From CAITWD01 sp963727285 (GTDB lineage: Bacteria; Actinomycetota; Thermoleophilia; Miltoncostaeales; Miltoncostaeaceae), in NCBI GenBank assembly GCA_963727285.1, contig CAVSFF010000008.1, forward strand, positions 1-64,000: a stretch of 64,000 nucleotides of DNA, in the 5' to 3' direction. Position numbers and translations under genes: made by a program. Under the pieces are notes generated by a model. The model was not told the DNA's origin, did no database searches, and saw only the letters and a program-made list of their open reading frames with translations. Positions within the stretch are counted from its first letter, which is position 1; every line of letters starts with the position of its first letter. Positions 43,310-52,152 of this stretch are shown here, one piece after another.

Positions 43310-44077
43310 TCAGTTCCCGAAGACCCCGCCGATGAATCCGTCCACCAGGCCGGAGGACGACCCGCCGCTGCTGCCGCCACCGCTGTTGTCGGGCATGTAT
43401 TCGGCGAGCTGGGCGGCGAGCATCTGAATGGACATCGACTGGAGCCAGACGCGTCCGGGGCCGGTCAGGTCCGCCAGGAAGAATCCGTTTCCGCCGAAGA
43501 ACTTGTTCGCGAGTCCCGGGATCGTCGAGACCTTGAAGCTGACCGTCTCATCGAATGCTCCGACGTGGCCGGGGTGAACGCGGACGGTCTCGCCGGCGGG
43601 CAGGTCGTAGGTGAACATCTCGCCCGAGAGCTCGAGCCAGGCGAGCCCCTCCCCGGTCAGGTGCTGTAAGAAGAAGCCCATGCCACCGAAGAAGCCGCCG
43701 GTCAGTGCCTTCTGCTGCAGGGCGACCGAGGCCTCGATGCCCTCGGTCCCGCACAGAAACCCGGAGCGGTGGACGTAGTAGCTCCGCTCCGGCGTCACCT
43801 CGACGCTAACGATGTTGCCCGGCAGCTTGGCCGCAAACACGACCGTGCCGGGCGTGGCCGCGACCGAGTAGCGGGTCAGGAACAGTCCGCCGCCGCCGAC
43901 CACGCGCTTGGCGGCTTTCATGAAGCCTCGGCCGCCGGTTCCCATCTGGGTGGTCTGGGACAGGGAGACCGTCGGCGTCATCCATCCGAGGTCTCCGTGG
44001 GTCGAGACGACGGTCTCCCCGGGCGACAGCACAGCTTCCAGCACCGGCAGAACGGTGCCCTTGACTTCGAACTTCAT
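43310..44077 (-). CDS. AIM24/TIGR00266-family protein
   Basis: This 255-aa protein belongs to the AIM24 (TIGR00266) family, built of beta-strand repeats. Typical parts are LSPGETVVSTHGDLGWM, GGGGLFLTRY, a Gly/Phe-rich strand (GGFFGGMGFFLQHLTGEG) and its repeat (NKFFGGNGFFLADLTGPG). The C-terminus is Gly/Ser-rich (SGGGSSGGSSSGLVDG). The role in bacteria is unknown. The ATG at 44077 follows GAGG at 5 bases. Downstream is the zinc-ribbon membrane protein, two bases away. Confidence 0.87.
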   Translation of the reverse strand: MKFEVKGTVLPVLEAVLSPGETVVSTHGDLGWMTPTVSLSQTTQMGTGGRGFMKAAKRVVGGGGLFLTRYSVAATPGTVVFAAKLPGNIVSVEVTPERSYYVHRSGFLCGTEGIEASVALQQKALTGGFFGGMGFFLQHLTGEGLAWLELSGEMFTYDLPAGETVRVHPGHVGAFDETVSFKVSTIPGLANKFFGGNGFFLADLTGPGRVWLQSMSIQMLAAQLAEYMPDNSGGGSSGGSSSGLVDGFIGGVFGN

Positions 44078-44353
44078 CGGTACCTCGCAATCGCACGGTA
44101 GGGAAACTCGATGCGTCGCCGTAGGGGGGGCCGGGCCCGATGGGGCCGGGCGTGGCGTCGCGGTGCTGAACGAACCATCGGCACGCATGCCCCGTGGACT
44201 TGATCATCCGGCACACCACCCATCGCGCGAGGATCGCACACCCCTCGGATGCCGGGTGCCAGGCCGGATCGGTGCAATGATGCCGACGGGGGCGTCGGCC
44301 AGGAGCCGCCGCCGGCACCGCACTGTGCAGGGCACACCATCAAGGAGTGAGAT

Positions 44354-44848
44354 ATGAGCACCGACACCGGCTTTGTCGTCGACCTCGGTATTGGCGACGG
44401 CGACCGCGCGGCGATTGCGCAGGGCCTGGAGCGACTGCTCGCCGACAGCTACACGCTCTACCTGAAGACCCAGAATTTCCACTGGAATGTCACCGGGCCG
44501 ATGTTCGCGACGCTCCACGTGATGTTCGAGGAGCAGTACAGCGAGCTCGCCGTCGCCGTCGATCTCATCGCCGAGCGGATTCGTTCCCTGGGGGCGTTCG
44601 CGCCGGGGTCCTTCGTTGCATTCGCGCGTCTGTCGTCGGTCGAGGAGGCCACCGCGGTTCCCCCGGCAAAGGAGATGATCCGGCAACTGCTGGTGGGGCA
44701 CGAGCAGGTCGCCCGCACCGCGCGCGCCGTGTTCTTGGCTGCCGACGCCGGAAACGACCAGTCGACCGCGGATCTGCTGACGCAGCGCCTGCAGGTCCAC
44801 GAGAAGACGGCGTGGATGCTGCGGAGCCTGATCGAGCCCGTCGTCTGA
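44354..44848 (+). CDS. dps: Dps-family DNA-protection ferritin
   Basis: Dps (164 aa) forms a 12-subunit shell that oxidises and stores iron and protects DNA. The ferroxidase residues fall at the spacing seen in E. coli Dps: His43 (in NFHWNVTG), His55, Glu59, Asp70 and Glu74 (DLIAERIRSLG). SYTLYLKTQNFHWNV and AGNDQSTADLL are conserved. It lacks a lysine-rich N-terminal tail, so direct DNA binding is less certain. The ATG at 44354 has AAGGAGTG upstream. The gene is divergent from the AIM24 operon across 276 bases in which I see no other gene. Confidence 0.94.
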   Translation: MSTDTGFVVDLGIGDGDRAAIAQGLERLLADSYTLYLKTQNFHWNVTGPMFATLHVMFEEQYSELAVAVDLIAERIRSLGAFAPGSFVAFARLSSVEEATAVPPAKEMIRQLLVGHEQVARTARAVFLAADAGNDQSTADLLTQRLQVHEKTAWMLRSLIEPVV

Positions 44849-44904
44849 TCTCGCAGCAGCCGCGCGCGGCGGTAGGGTCACGGCATCGACGCAAGGAGGC
44901 GGAC

Positions 44905-45480
44905 ATGATCGGTGCGAAGTCCGTGGGGGCCGTGGTCGGCGTGGGCGCGCTGATGGCCCTGGTGGGCTGTGGGTCGGGGTCATCGGCGTCGACAACCGCC
45001 GCGACCTCGGCGGGCGGGACGACGGTCACCGTGACGGAAACCTCGACGGGTGGGACCTCGCCGACGACCACCTCCGCGACGTCCACCGGGGGAACCTCGA
45101 CCACCGCGGGCGCGCGGAACCTCGTGGTCACCAACTCACTGCGGGCCGACCTGCTTGCGGCGGGCGCGGCGAGCAACGGGATCCCCGCGTCCGACTACAC
45201 CGGTCTGACGCGCGGACGCACGTTCTACGCATACGACCCGGCCACCAACACCTACTGGGCCGGCGCGCAGCTCGTTCCCAGCAGCTCATCGATGCGGGCA
45301 CAGGTGTCGGTGCAGGACGACGGTGCGTACCTGCTGTTCAACAAGTCCGCCGGTGGGACATGGACGGTGCACTCGGTGGGAATGACCGGCGTCGGGGGAA
45401 GCCCGTGCCCGGTGACGGTGCCGAGTGGGGTACTGGCGGTGTGGGGATGGAAGGCCGGGACGTGTCGCCCCGGGGCATGA
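44905..45480 (+). CDS. Hypothetical lipoprotein with Thr/Ser-rich linker
   Basis: This 191-aa exported lipoprotein has a signal peptide (GAVVGVGALMALVGC) with lipobox LVGC, then a long Ser/Thr/Gly linker and a C-terminal domain of about 120 aa (LRADLLAAGAASNGIPASDY, GRTFYAYDPATNTYWAGAQL). That domain ends with two cysteines (SPCPVTVP, AGTCRPGA), possibly a disulfide. The fold resembles other short secreted domains of actinobacterial lipoproteins, including the one at 59956, but I do not recognise a family. AAGGAGG precedes the ATG at 44905, and a TAGGGT hexamer lies further upstream (44873-44878). Confidence 0.75.
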   Translation: MIGAKSVGAVVGVGALMALVGCGSGSSASTTAATSAGGTTVTVTETSTGGTSPTTTSATSTGGTSTTAGARNLVVTNSLRADLLAAGAASNGIPASDYTGLTRGRTFYAYDPATNTYWAGAQLVPSSSSMRAQVSVQDDGAYLLFNKSAGGTWTVHSVGMTGVGGSPCPVTVPSGVLAVWGWKAGTCRPGA

Positions 45481-45554
45481 CCCGCGCGGCGTCGAGTCGG
45501 CGGGCAACGTCGGTGTAAATCGACCCGCCGGGGGCGGCGGTGAAGGGGGCCGGC

Positions 45555-45737
45555 ATGGAGCCGCGGATCTCGCGTGACGGCTTGGCGTATGCCTTTGTCG
45601 TCATGTGTGCGCTGACGATCGCCAAGGTCTGGGACGGGTTGACGATGACCGACCTGTGGCGGTTCTCGATCATCGTGTTCGTCATCTTCTGTGTCATGTA
45701 CGTCAGCGATCGGCGTCGCCACCCGCGCGGCGGCTAG
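45555..45737 (+). CDS. Small membrane protein, 60 aa
   Basis: This short protein has two hydrophobic stretches (LAYAFVVMCALTIAKVW and FSIIVFVIFCVMYVS) separated by DGLTMTDLWR, ending in a basic tail (DRRRHPRGG), which suggests two membrane helices with the tail inside. The ATG at 45555 follows GAAGGGGG. No family is recognised. The clear ribosome-binding site and hydrophobic pattern support a real gene. Confidence 0.55.
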   Translation: MEPRISRDGLAYAFVVMCALTIAKVWDGLTMTDLWRFSIIVFVIFCVMYVSDRRRHPRGG

Positions 45738-45913
45738 TCCCGCCTCGTCCGGCGCCGGCGGCCTGGGTCGGGCGGTGAGTGGCCTGGCCTGCCACGCGGC
45801 ACTGCAGCCGCATCGTCCTCTACCCGCACGCTCCCGTGACGACGTCATGGCGGGAGCACCCGCAGCGACGCCCCGACACCGGCCGGCATCGGAGCGTCGC
45901 GGGTGTCGGCACG

Positions 45914-46138
45914 CTAGGCCGGGAACGGTTCCGGTGTACGGGCGCCCGGAACGAACGCGCTCTCGGGCTCGAGCATCGCCCGGAGCTGTGCCCGGAATTC
46001 CGGCGAGTCGGTATGACCGTGGACGGCGACCGCGTGGCGGGCGGCGGCGTCGACGACTTCGTCCTCTTCTCCGACGATCGTCAGCGTGCAGTGGCTGTCG
46101 CTCTCGAAGCGGCGACAGTCGGCCATCTTGCGAGCCAT
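45914..46138 (-). CDS. DUF1059 small protein
   Basis: This 74-aa protein matches the DUF1059 family. It has an N-terminal strand with two cysteines (ADCRRFESDSHCTLTIVGE) followed by the helical segment EEDEVVDAAARHAVAVHGH. The function is unknown. The ATG at 46138 has AGGGGG at a suitable distance upstream on the mRNA. It stands alone. Confidence 0.8.
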   Translation of the reverse strand: MARKMADCRRFESDSHCTLTIVGEEDEVVDAAARHAVAVHGHTDSPEFRAQLRAMLEPESAFVPGARTPEPFPA

Positions 46139-46452
46139 TTGCGAACCCCCTGAGTTGATCCAATCGCGGCGCGACGTCGTGACGATGAATGTTCCGGATG
46201 TCCACCTCGATGGAGGCCCTGCTCGATCGGCACATCGTCCTGACGACGGTCGGCGCGTCGACGCCGCGCGCGCGGGCGTCAACCCTTGGACGGTGACGTG
46301 AATCAGCGTCGCACCGACATGTCTAGGAAATCGGATGCCTCCGGTCGTGCGTGCGGAATGTCCGGCGTGATGCCCCAAATATGTCGCGCAATGGGACGAT
46401 TACGTAAGTTTACGCCGTCCCGTCGGGTGGGTCCGCAGGTGCGCGACCGGGG
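46139..46452. other. Intergenic region, 314 bp, no gene recognised
   Basis: Between the DUF1059 start and the stop of the glycosidase-like gene I see no convincing coding sequence. It contains a run of alternating GC (near 46267), a perfect 8-base palindrome TTACGTAA (46400-46407) in an AT-rich patch, and an AT-rich stretch that could hold a promoter. Confidence 0.5.
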
Positions 46453-47610
46453 TCATCCGGTGAGTGAAAGCACTCCCGACCACACGCCGGCGACCTGGCC
46501 GGGCGTCTGAGGCTGGCCGCCGAAATACCATGTGGCCGCGTACCAGTGCCACTGTCGGGCCTCGCGAAACATCAGCTGTTCACCGGCCGCCGACGTCCGT
46601 CCGTTGCCGGTGGACTCCCCGGCCTCGAGGATGCCCGGCCGCAGCAGGCCGTGGATGTACGTGGCGGGGTTCGGGTTGCTGGCGGTGCCCTGTGTCGCAT
46701 CGGCGTACGTCGAATAGGCGACGACCCGTCCGGTGGCCGGCAGCCGCCGCACGAGATCCACCCAGTCAAGGCCCTGATTGATCTCGTCCGGGGACCGGGT
46801 CAGCAGCGCGCGCGCCGCGATCGCCGTGCTCCCCGGGCGTTGTCCCCATCCGGGCAACAGCAGCTCGAGCTTGGTGCTGACCGGGAATGCTATGCCCGCC
46901 GTATGTTCGAGCCAGACCCCGTAGTTGGCCAAGGCGCCGTTGTAGGCCTGCAGGAAGGCGGTGGCCTGACGGGCCGTTCCGTGCCCCGGGCGCCAACCGC
47001 GAATCGCGATCGGCAGGGACGCCTGGGACGACGCGTCGTAGAACCAAAAGGCATTCGGCTTGGCACCGCGTGCGCCCGATGGGTACCGCAGCTCGCCGTC
47101 GGCGAGCCCGCCGAGCCGAACGGCCGCGAGCCCGCGCAGGTGCGTGCCGAGGAGGCGCACATAGGCCCCGAGCTGGGTGCGTACTCCCGCGTTGGTGACC
47201 CCGTTGGCGACGTTGTCGCCGGATCCCGCCGATCCCGTGAAAGCGCGGCCGTACTGGTCGACGAAGCGGGTCCCGCCACCGACGGCGAAGATCCACCGCG
47301 GCGGGTATTGGATGCCGGGATCGAGAACCGGCTGCATGCCGGCGGCGCGCGCGGCGTCGATCGCCAGCTGCAACCTCGTGATCGCCCGCGTCGAGAAGAC
47401 ACCCGGACCCGGCTCGATGGCGGCCCAGCTGGTCGGGATCACGACCTGGGAAAAGTGCGCCGAGGCCAGGACGTGGGTGTTTCCACGAAAGCCGAGCCCG
47501 TTCAGGGCCGGCGCACCGGAGGTCGACGTGGACCCGACGGCGGCGGAGGTCAGCGCGAGCGCCACCGCCGCACCGGTGAGAAGTTGTGTCCTGCGATTCA
47601 TCGCGTGCAT
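46453..47610 (-). CDS. Secreted glycoside-hydrolase-like TIM-barrel protein
   Basis: This 385-aa protein has a signal peptide (TQLLTGAAVALALTSAAVGS). The mature part resembles glycoside hydrolase TIM barrels of the beta-galactosidase/GH42 type: VVIPTSWAAIEPGPGVFSTR, AIDAARAAGMQPVLDPGIQY, a central acidic segment and TGRVVAYSTYADATQ. The family assignment is tentative, and catalytic Glu residues cannot be named with confidence. The start is ATG at 47610 or 47601. It lies 129 bases downstream of the PPTase and is the last gene of the surface-glycan operon in orientation, so processing of the product outside the cell is possible. Confidence 0.62.
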   Translation of the reverse strand: MHAMNRRTQLLTGAAVALALTSAAVGSTSTSGAPALNGLGFRGNTHVLASAHFSQVVIPTSWAAIEPGPGVFSTRAITRLQLAIDAARAAGMQPVLDPGIQYPPRWIFAVGGGTRFVDQYGRAFTGSAGSGDNVANGVTNAGVRTQLGAYVRLLGTHLRGLAAVRLGGLADGELRYPSGARGAKPNAFWFYDASSQASLPIAIRGWRPGHGTARQATAFLQAYNGALANYGVWLEHTAGIAFPVSTKLELLLPGWGQRPGSTAIAARALLTRSPDEINQGLDWVDLVRRLPATGRVVAYSTYADATQGTASNPNPATYIHGLLRPGILEAGESTGNGRTSAAGEQLMFREARQWHWYAATWYFGGQPQTPGQVAGVWSGVLSLTG

Positions 47611-47739
47611 TCGGTCGCCGGCCGGGGGGTGCACCGTCAGTGGTATCGACACTGCAGGCATCGACCGAGGTCCGCGGGGACTTGAACCGCGTGGCCGGCG
47701 CGGGATCGGTGGCACGGTGCGATCGGCCCATCGACCCGG

Positions 47740-48471
47740 TCAGCGGACGATCGCCGGCCCGGTTCCGGACTGACGGCCGCCGGTCCGTGCCGGTAGCGCC
47801 GAGGTGTCGGAGGCGTCCGCGCGGCCGGAGCCGGGGGAGGCGGGGTCGATCGGGGGTGCGATCCAGACCGAACCCGGGGACGCGCGCGGGGTGGCGAGGG
47901 CGACGGATCCCCGCCGGCCGTCCGGAAACGTACGGTCGGCGACGGTCACATGCCACACATCGTCGGCGACCGCGATCCGCGCACGTCCGTTGCGGAGAAC
48001 CTCGGCGGCGTCGAGACGGTCGAACGGGAGCGTGAGCCCCCGTCCGTCGGCCTTCGCGACGGCCTCCTTTGCGGTCCACAGCCGTATGAGCGCGGCCGCG
48101 CGATCGGCGCCCGGCCGTGCCGCGAGTGCCGCGACCTCCGCCACCGACAGGATTGCGGTGCTCGACGGGATGGCGCCGCCGAACAGCTCAAGATCGATGC
48201 CCACCCGGCAGTCGGCACGCGCGATCAGGGCCCAGCGATCGGCCGAGGTCACGCTGATGTCGTCATTGCCGGAGAGTTCCGGGCGCCCATGGTCCGTCCC
48301 ACCGCAGACCGGGCAGCGGCGGGCGACGGTGGTCCCCGCTTGCTGGGCGACCTGCGCGAGCGCCGTCGCCCTGGCATGGCGCCGGTGGGCCACGATAGGG
48401 CCATCCAGGGCGGGGTTCGGCCGCCCGGCGTCGAGGTCGGCGGTCCAGACCCTGACCATGGGGCCGATCAC
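47740..48471 (-). CDS. 4'-Phosphopantetheinyl transferase (Sfp type)
   Basis: This 243-aa Sfp-type enzyme transfers phosphopantetheine from CoA to a carrier-protein serine. The core motifs are RVGIDLELFG (usually VGVDIE; Mg-binding acids present) and LWTAKEAVAKADGRG (WxxKEAxxK). An N-terminal Cys pair (CPVCGGTDHGRP) is typical of actinobacterial members. The GTG start at 48471 overlaps the stop of the NRPS-like gene by four bases (GTGA), so it is made together with its likely substrate, the carrier domain around Ser559 of that protein. Confidence 0.88.
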   Translation of the reverse strand: MIGPMVRVWTADLDAGRPNPALDGPIVAHRRHARATALAQVAQQAGTTVARRCPVCGGTDHGRPELSGNDDISVTSADRWALIARADCRVGIDLELFGGAIPSSTAILSVAEVAALAARPGADRAAALIRLWTAKEAVAKADGRGLTLPFDRLDAAEVLRNGRARIAVADDVWHVTVADRTFPDGRRGSVALATPRASPGSVWIAPPIDPASPGSGRADASDTSALPARTGGRQSGTGPAIVR

Positions 48472-51400
48472 GTCCCGGCGGCGAGCGTTCGGCAGTTGTC
48501 GTCGAGCCATGCCGCAAGTTCGCCGGACCGCAGTTCCCAGAGGTCGAATCGCGGTTGCCGGGTTGCGGTCAGGAACGCATCCGCCTTGCGCTCGTAGGTG
48601 AGGCCGACGAGCGGCACGCCGCACGACCACGCAAATATCTGGGCGTGGAGCCGATGGGCGACGACGAGATCCATGTGACCGATCGCCGCTTTGATGACCG
48701 CAGGCGCATGATCCGGGCCGACGACATGGGTCCGATCGGCGTCGCCCGTTCTGGAGAGCACGTCATGCGACATCGAGACGTCGGAGGTCGTGGCCCCGAG
48801 GCCGTTGTCGCCGCGATCAGACATGCAGAACAAGACTGCGCTGCCGCCCGAGGTGCGATGCCACCAGTCGACGGCCTCCAGCGCGACCTCCACCTGATGG
48901 ACGTCGCGGTCACGGTAGCCGCACGGCTTGAGGGAGATGCCGAGCAGCGGCACGTCGTCGCGGACGCCGGCGGCGGTCAGGACCGCGCGCCCGACGCCGG
49001 GGGGCGCCGGAGGAAGCTCGATCGCGGGATCGGGGACGATGCGCGCATGGGGTGCGGCGAGCACACTCGCGCTCTCCCCGTCGCGCACCGCGACCATCGT
49101 CGACCCGGCTGCGACCGCTTGGAGGGCCCGCTGGACGAACTTCGGGCTCGACGAGTAGGCGCCCGTGCCGAGGAACATGGTCTCCTTGCGCAGCAGCATC
49201 TGCGCCCCCCAAACGGCCGCGGGGAGAACCGCGGTGTTGAGCTTCATGCCGTTGCCGAACAGCCCACCGCCGCCGATCGCGATCACGTCACTGGCGAGCA
49301 CTGCACGGATCACGCGCGGGCTTGTCAGGTCGATCGCCGGGACGCCGAACTCGCGCGCGATCCGTGCCGGGGCGCGGGAGACGACCGTGAGGTCGGCGTA
49401 CGGGGCGACCAGGGCCACGATCGTGGTGAGGATGGCGTCATCGCCGAGGTTGCCGTTGGCATAGTTGCCGAACATCAGGATGCGCGGCCGGCCGCGTCCC
49501 TCGAGGGCACGCCGGAGCTCGGATGCGAGGTCGCTGTCTTCAAACGGGCGCCATGAGGATGCGCGCCGCTCGGGGCCACCGTCGGGGGTCCACGCGGCGA
49601 CGAAGCGTGCGAGTTCCGCCGCGAGATGCGCAACGTGCGGCGCGTCGAAGACCGTGTTGTGGTCACCGGCGATCGGTCGGGCAACCAGCGGACCGTCGAC
49701 GAGGCGGTCCCAACCCAGGGCCCGACGGCCGCGCGCCATCCGCAGGCCCTGACGCGTCCACAGCAGCGTCAGCGGGCCCGCGTAGCGCGCGGGGCGGTAG
49801 TCCTGGGTGGCGAGATTGGTCCGGCGCGTGGCGCGGGCAACCGCCGATGCCAGCGCCGGGTCCGTCGCCGTGGTCCGCGACGGGCGCAGGCGTCCGCGCA
49901 CCACCGAGCGCGCCATTGCGAGACGGTCGCGCCCGCCCGCATCGCGGACGACCGGCCAGTTCATCACGGCCTCGGCCCAGAGATAGTCGGCGCGGGACCG
50001 CGTCGCGGGCGTGTCGATCACCAGCAGGCCGGCGATCGATTCCCCGGCGATCTCGAGGCGCTGGGCGACCTCGAGGGCGATCAGGCCGCCCGCCGAGTGC
50101 CCCCCGACGAGGTACGGACCGTGTGCCTGGATTCCGCGGATGCTGGCGGATCGCGCATTCGGCGAGGTCACCGATCGACAGCGTCGGGACGTCCACGTCG
50201 GCGCCGGCGTCGTGGACGTCAACCGGGATCACCGGGCAATTCGGCGGCAGGTGCGGCAGCAGGCGTCGGTACCCCAGCGCCGAGCCGACGTAGGGGTTGA
50301 TGAGAAACAGCGGGGTTCCCGGGCCGGAGGGCCGGGCGGGCCCGGGCCGACCGGCGCCCTGGCGATCGACGAGCGCGGCGAGGCCGCCGATGGTCGTGTC
50401 GTCGAGCGCCTGCCGGATCGGAAGGCGGCAGCAGAACGTGGTCTCCATGCGTGCCAGCAGACCGATCAGCGTGAGCGAGGTTCCCCCGAGGTCGTCGAGG
50501 AAGTCGTCCTGCGCCCGGATGGCGCCGCGCGTGCCGAGTACCTGGTGCGCGAGCGCCACGACGAGGAGTTCGGCTTCGCTGAGCGGGGCGTCGGCCGCGG
50601 CCGCCGCGCGGAAGGGCGCCGTCACCGGCTGCGCCGCAAGCGCAGTGAGCGCGGCGTCGTCATGCTTGCCGTGCCGGGTCAGCGGAATCGCATCGATCGT
50701 GATGAAGCGGGCGGGCACCAGGAAGTCCGGGAGCGTCCGCTTGAGCTCCGCGCGTGCGGCGGCGGCGTCGAACGCTCCGACCGGAACGACGAACGCCACC
50801 AGCGCGGCATCGACGCCGGCTCCGGCGACCCGGACGGTCGCCGTCTCGATCTCGTCGAGCTGCTCGAGGGCGGCCTCGACCTCCCCCGGCTCGATGCGAA
50901 AGCCGCGCACCTTGAGCTGGCGGTCAACGCGACCGCCGTAGTGGAACCGGCCGTCAACGCCGACCGATCCGAGGTCGCCGGTGCGGTAGGCCTGTACGGG
51001 CCGCCCGTCGTCATCGGTGATCTCGACGAATCGTGCCCGCGTCAGGGCGCGGTCGCCGACGTAGCCCGTCGCGACCTGCGGCCCGAGGATGAGCAACTCC
51101 CCGGTCGTGCCCGCGCCGACGGGTTCGAGCCCGGCATCGACGACCCTCAGCCGCGTTCCCGGGACCGGCGTTCCGAGCGGGACGGGATCCGGAATCGGCA
51201 GGGCGACCTCGTAGGCACAGACGAACACCGTTGCTTCTGTCGGGCCGTAGGCGTTGATCACGCGCAGCCCGCGATGTGCGCCGAGCAACCGGGCCGCAAG
51301 CGCCGGGGGCAGCACCTCGCCACCGACAACGAGCGTTGTCAGCGAGTCCGGGAGCTGACCGGACCTGAGCAATTCCCGGGCCACCGACGGCGTGGTCGCG

Positions 51401-52152
51401 CACATCGTGACACCGTCCCCGGCGGCCCCGAGCGCCGCCACGTCCGGGATGACGCGGACGCAGCCGCCGGAGGTCAGTGCGCCGAAGATCTCGATGATGT
51501 GCGGATCGAAGCTCAGCGAGGTGCTCGTGGCGGTGAGCGCGAAGTCCTCGGGTGCGCACCAGTCCGCGAGTGCCGCCGCGAAGGCGGCGAGGTTCGCACG
51601 GCTGACGCGGACCCCGTTGGGGACCCCGGTGGTCCCGGAGGTGAAGATGATGTAGGCGTCCGCTGCGGGATCCGCAGCCACGCCGGTGAGATCGCCGGCG
51701 GGCACCGCGTCGTCGGGAAGCGCGCCCTCGATGTGCGGTGCGGGCAGGTCCCGCCCGCATTCCCCCAGGCCGATGACCGCTGCGACATCGGCCGCCGTGC
51801 ACATCGCCTCGCGCCGTGCGCGCGGCAGGTCGGGATCAAGCGGCACATACGCGCAGCCCGCAGCGAGTGTTCCCAGGATCGCGACAACGGCTTCGACGCA
51901 CCGCGGCAGGCAGATGCCGACCGCCGCTCCCCGGGCGACGCCGGCGCCCCGAACGCGCGCGGCGAGGGCCATCGCCAGATTCCTCAACTCGCCGTAGGAG
52001 ACCTGCCCGGTGTCGTCATCCAACGCCGGTGCGTCGGGATTGTTCGTGGCCCCGTGCCAGACGAGCTCGAGGACGTCGGGGCTCGTGAAGGGCGCCGGTC
52101 CGGACCTGGTCGCCGCCGATGAGGGGTCACTACGCGGGCGCTGATCGCTCAT
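48468..52152 (-). CDS. NRPS-like fusion: adenylation, carrier, thioesterase and polysaccharide pyruvyl-transferase domains; one frameshift
   Basis: This protein of about 1228 aa combines four domains. The adenylation domain (about 25-520) has IIFTSGTTGVPNGV, Asp216 in SFDPHIIEIFG (the residue that usually binds the amino group), INAYGPTEATV, YRTGDLG and the lid (GRVDRQLKVRGFRIEPGE). The carrier has LGGTSL with Ser559 for phosphopantetheine. The thioesterase (about 610-850) has GHSAGG (Ser near 686) and GDHN with a candidate His. The last 340 residues form a pyruvyl-transferase domain (MFGNYANGNLGDDAIL, IAIGGGGLFGNGM, VAHRLHAQIFAWSCGVP). The frame slips near 50150, just before GIQAHGPYLVGGHSAGG. 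The stop and start overlap the PPTase and the upstream gene. I infer amino-acid activation and transfer combined with pyruvylation of a surface glycan. Confidence 0.85.

Noticed and set aside
44860..44871. GCCGCGCGCGGC palindrome as a dps terminator
   Set aside because: It has no loop and is a chance palindrome type common in this DNA. It could contribute to termination but cannot be supported.
51100..51140. GGTTCGAGCCC, which looks like a tRNA T-loop
   Set aside because: It lies within the adenylation domain coding sequence, and no acceptor or anticodon stem can be folded around it. No tRNA was found in the window.
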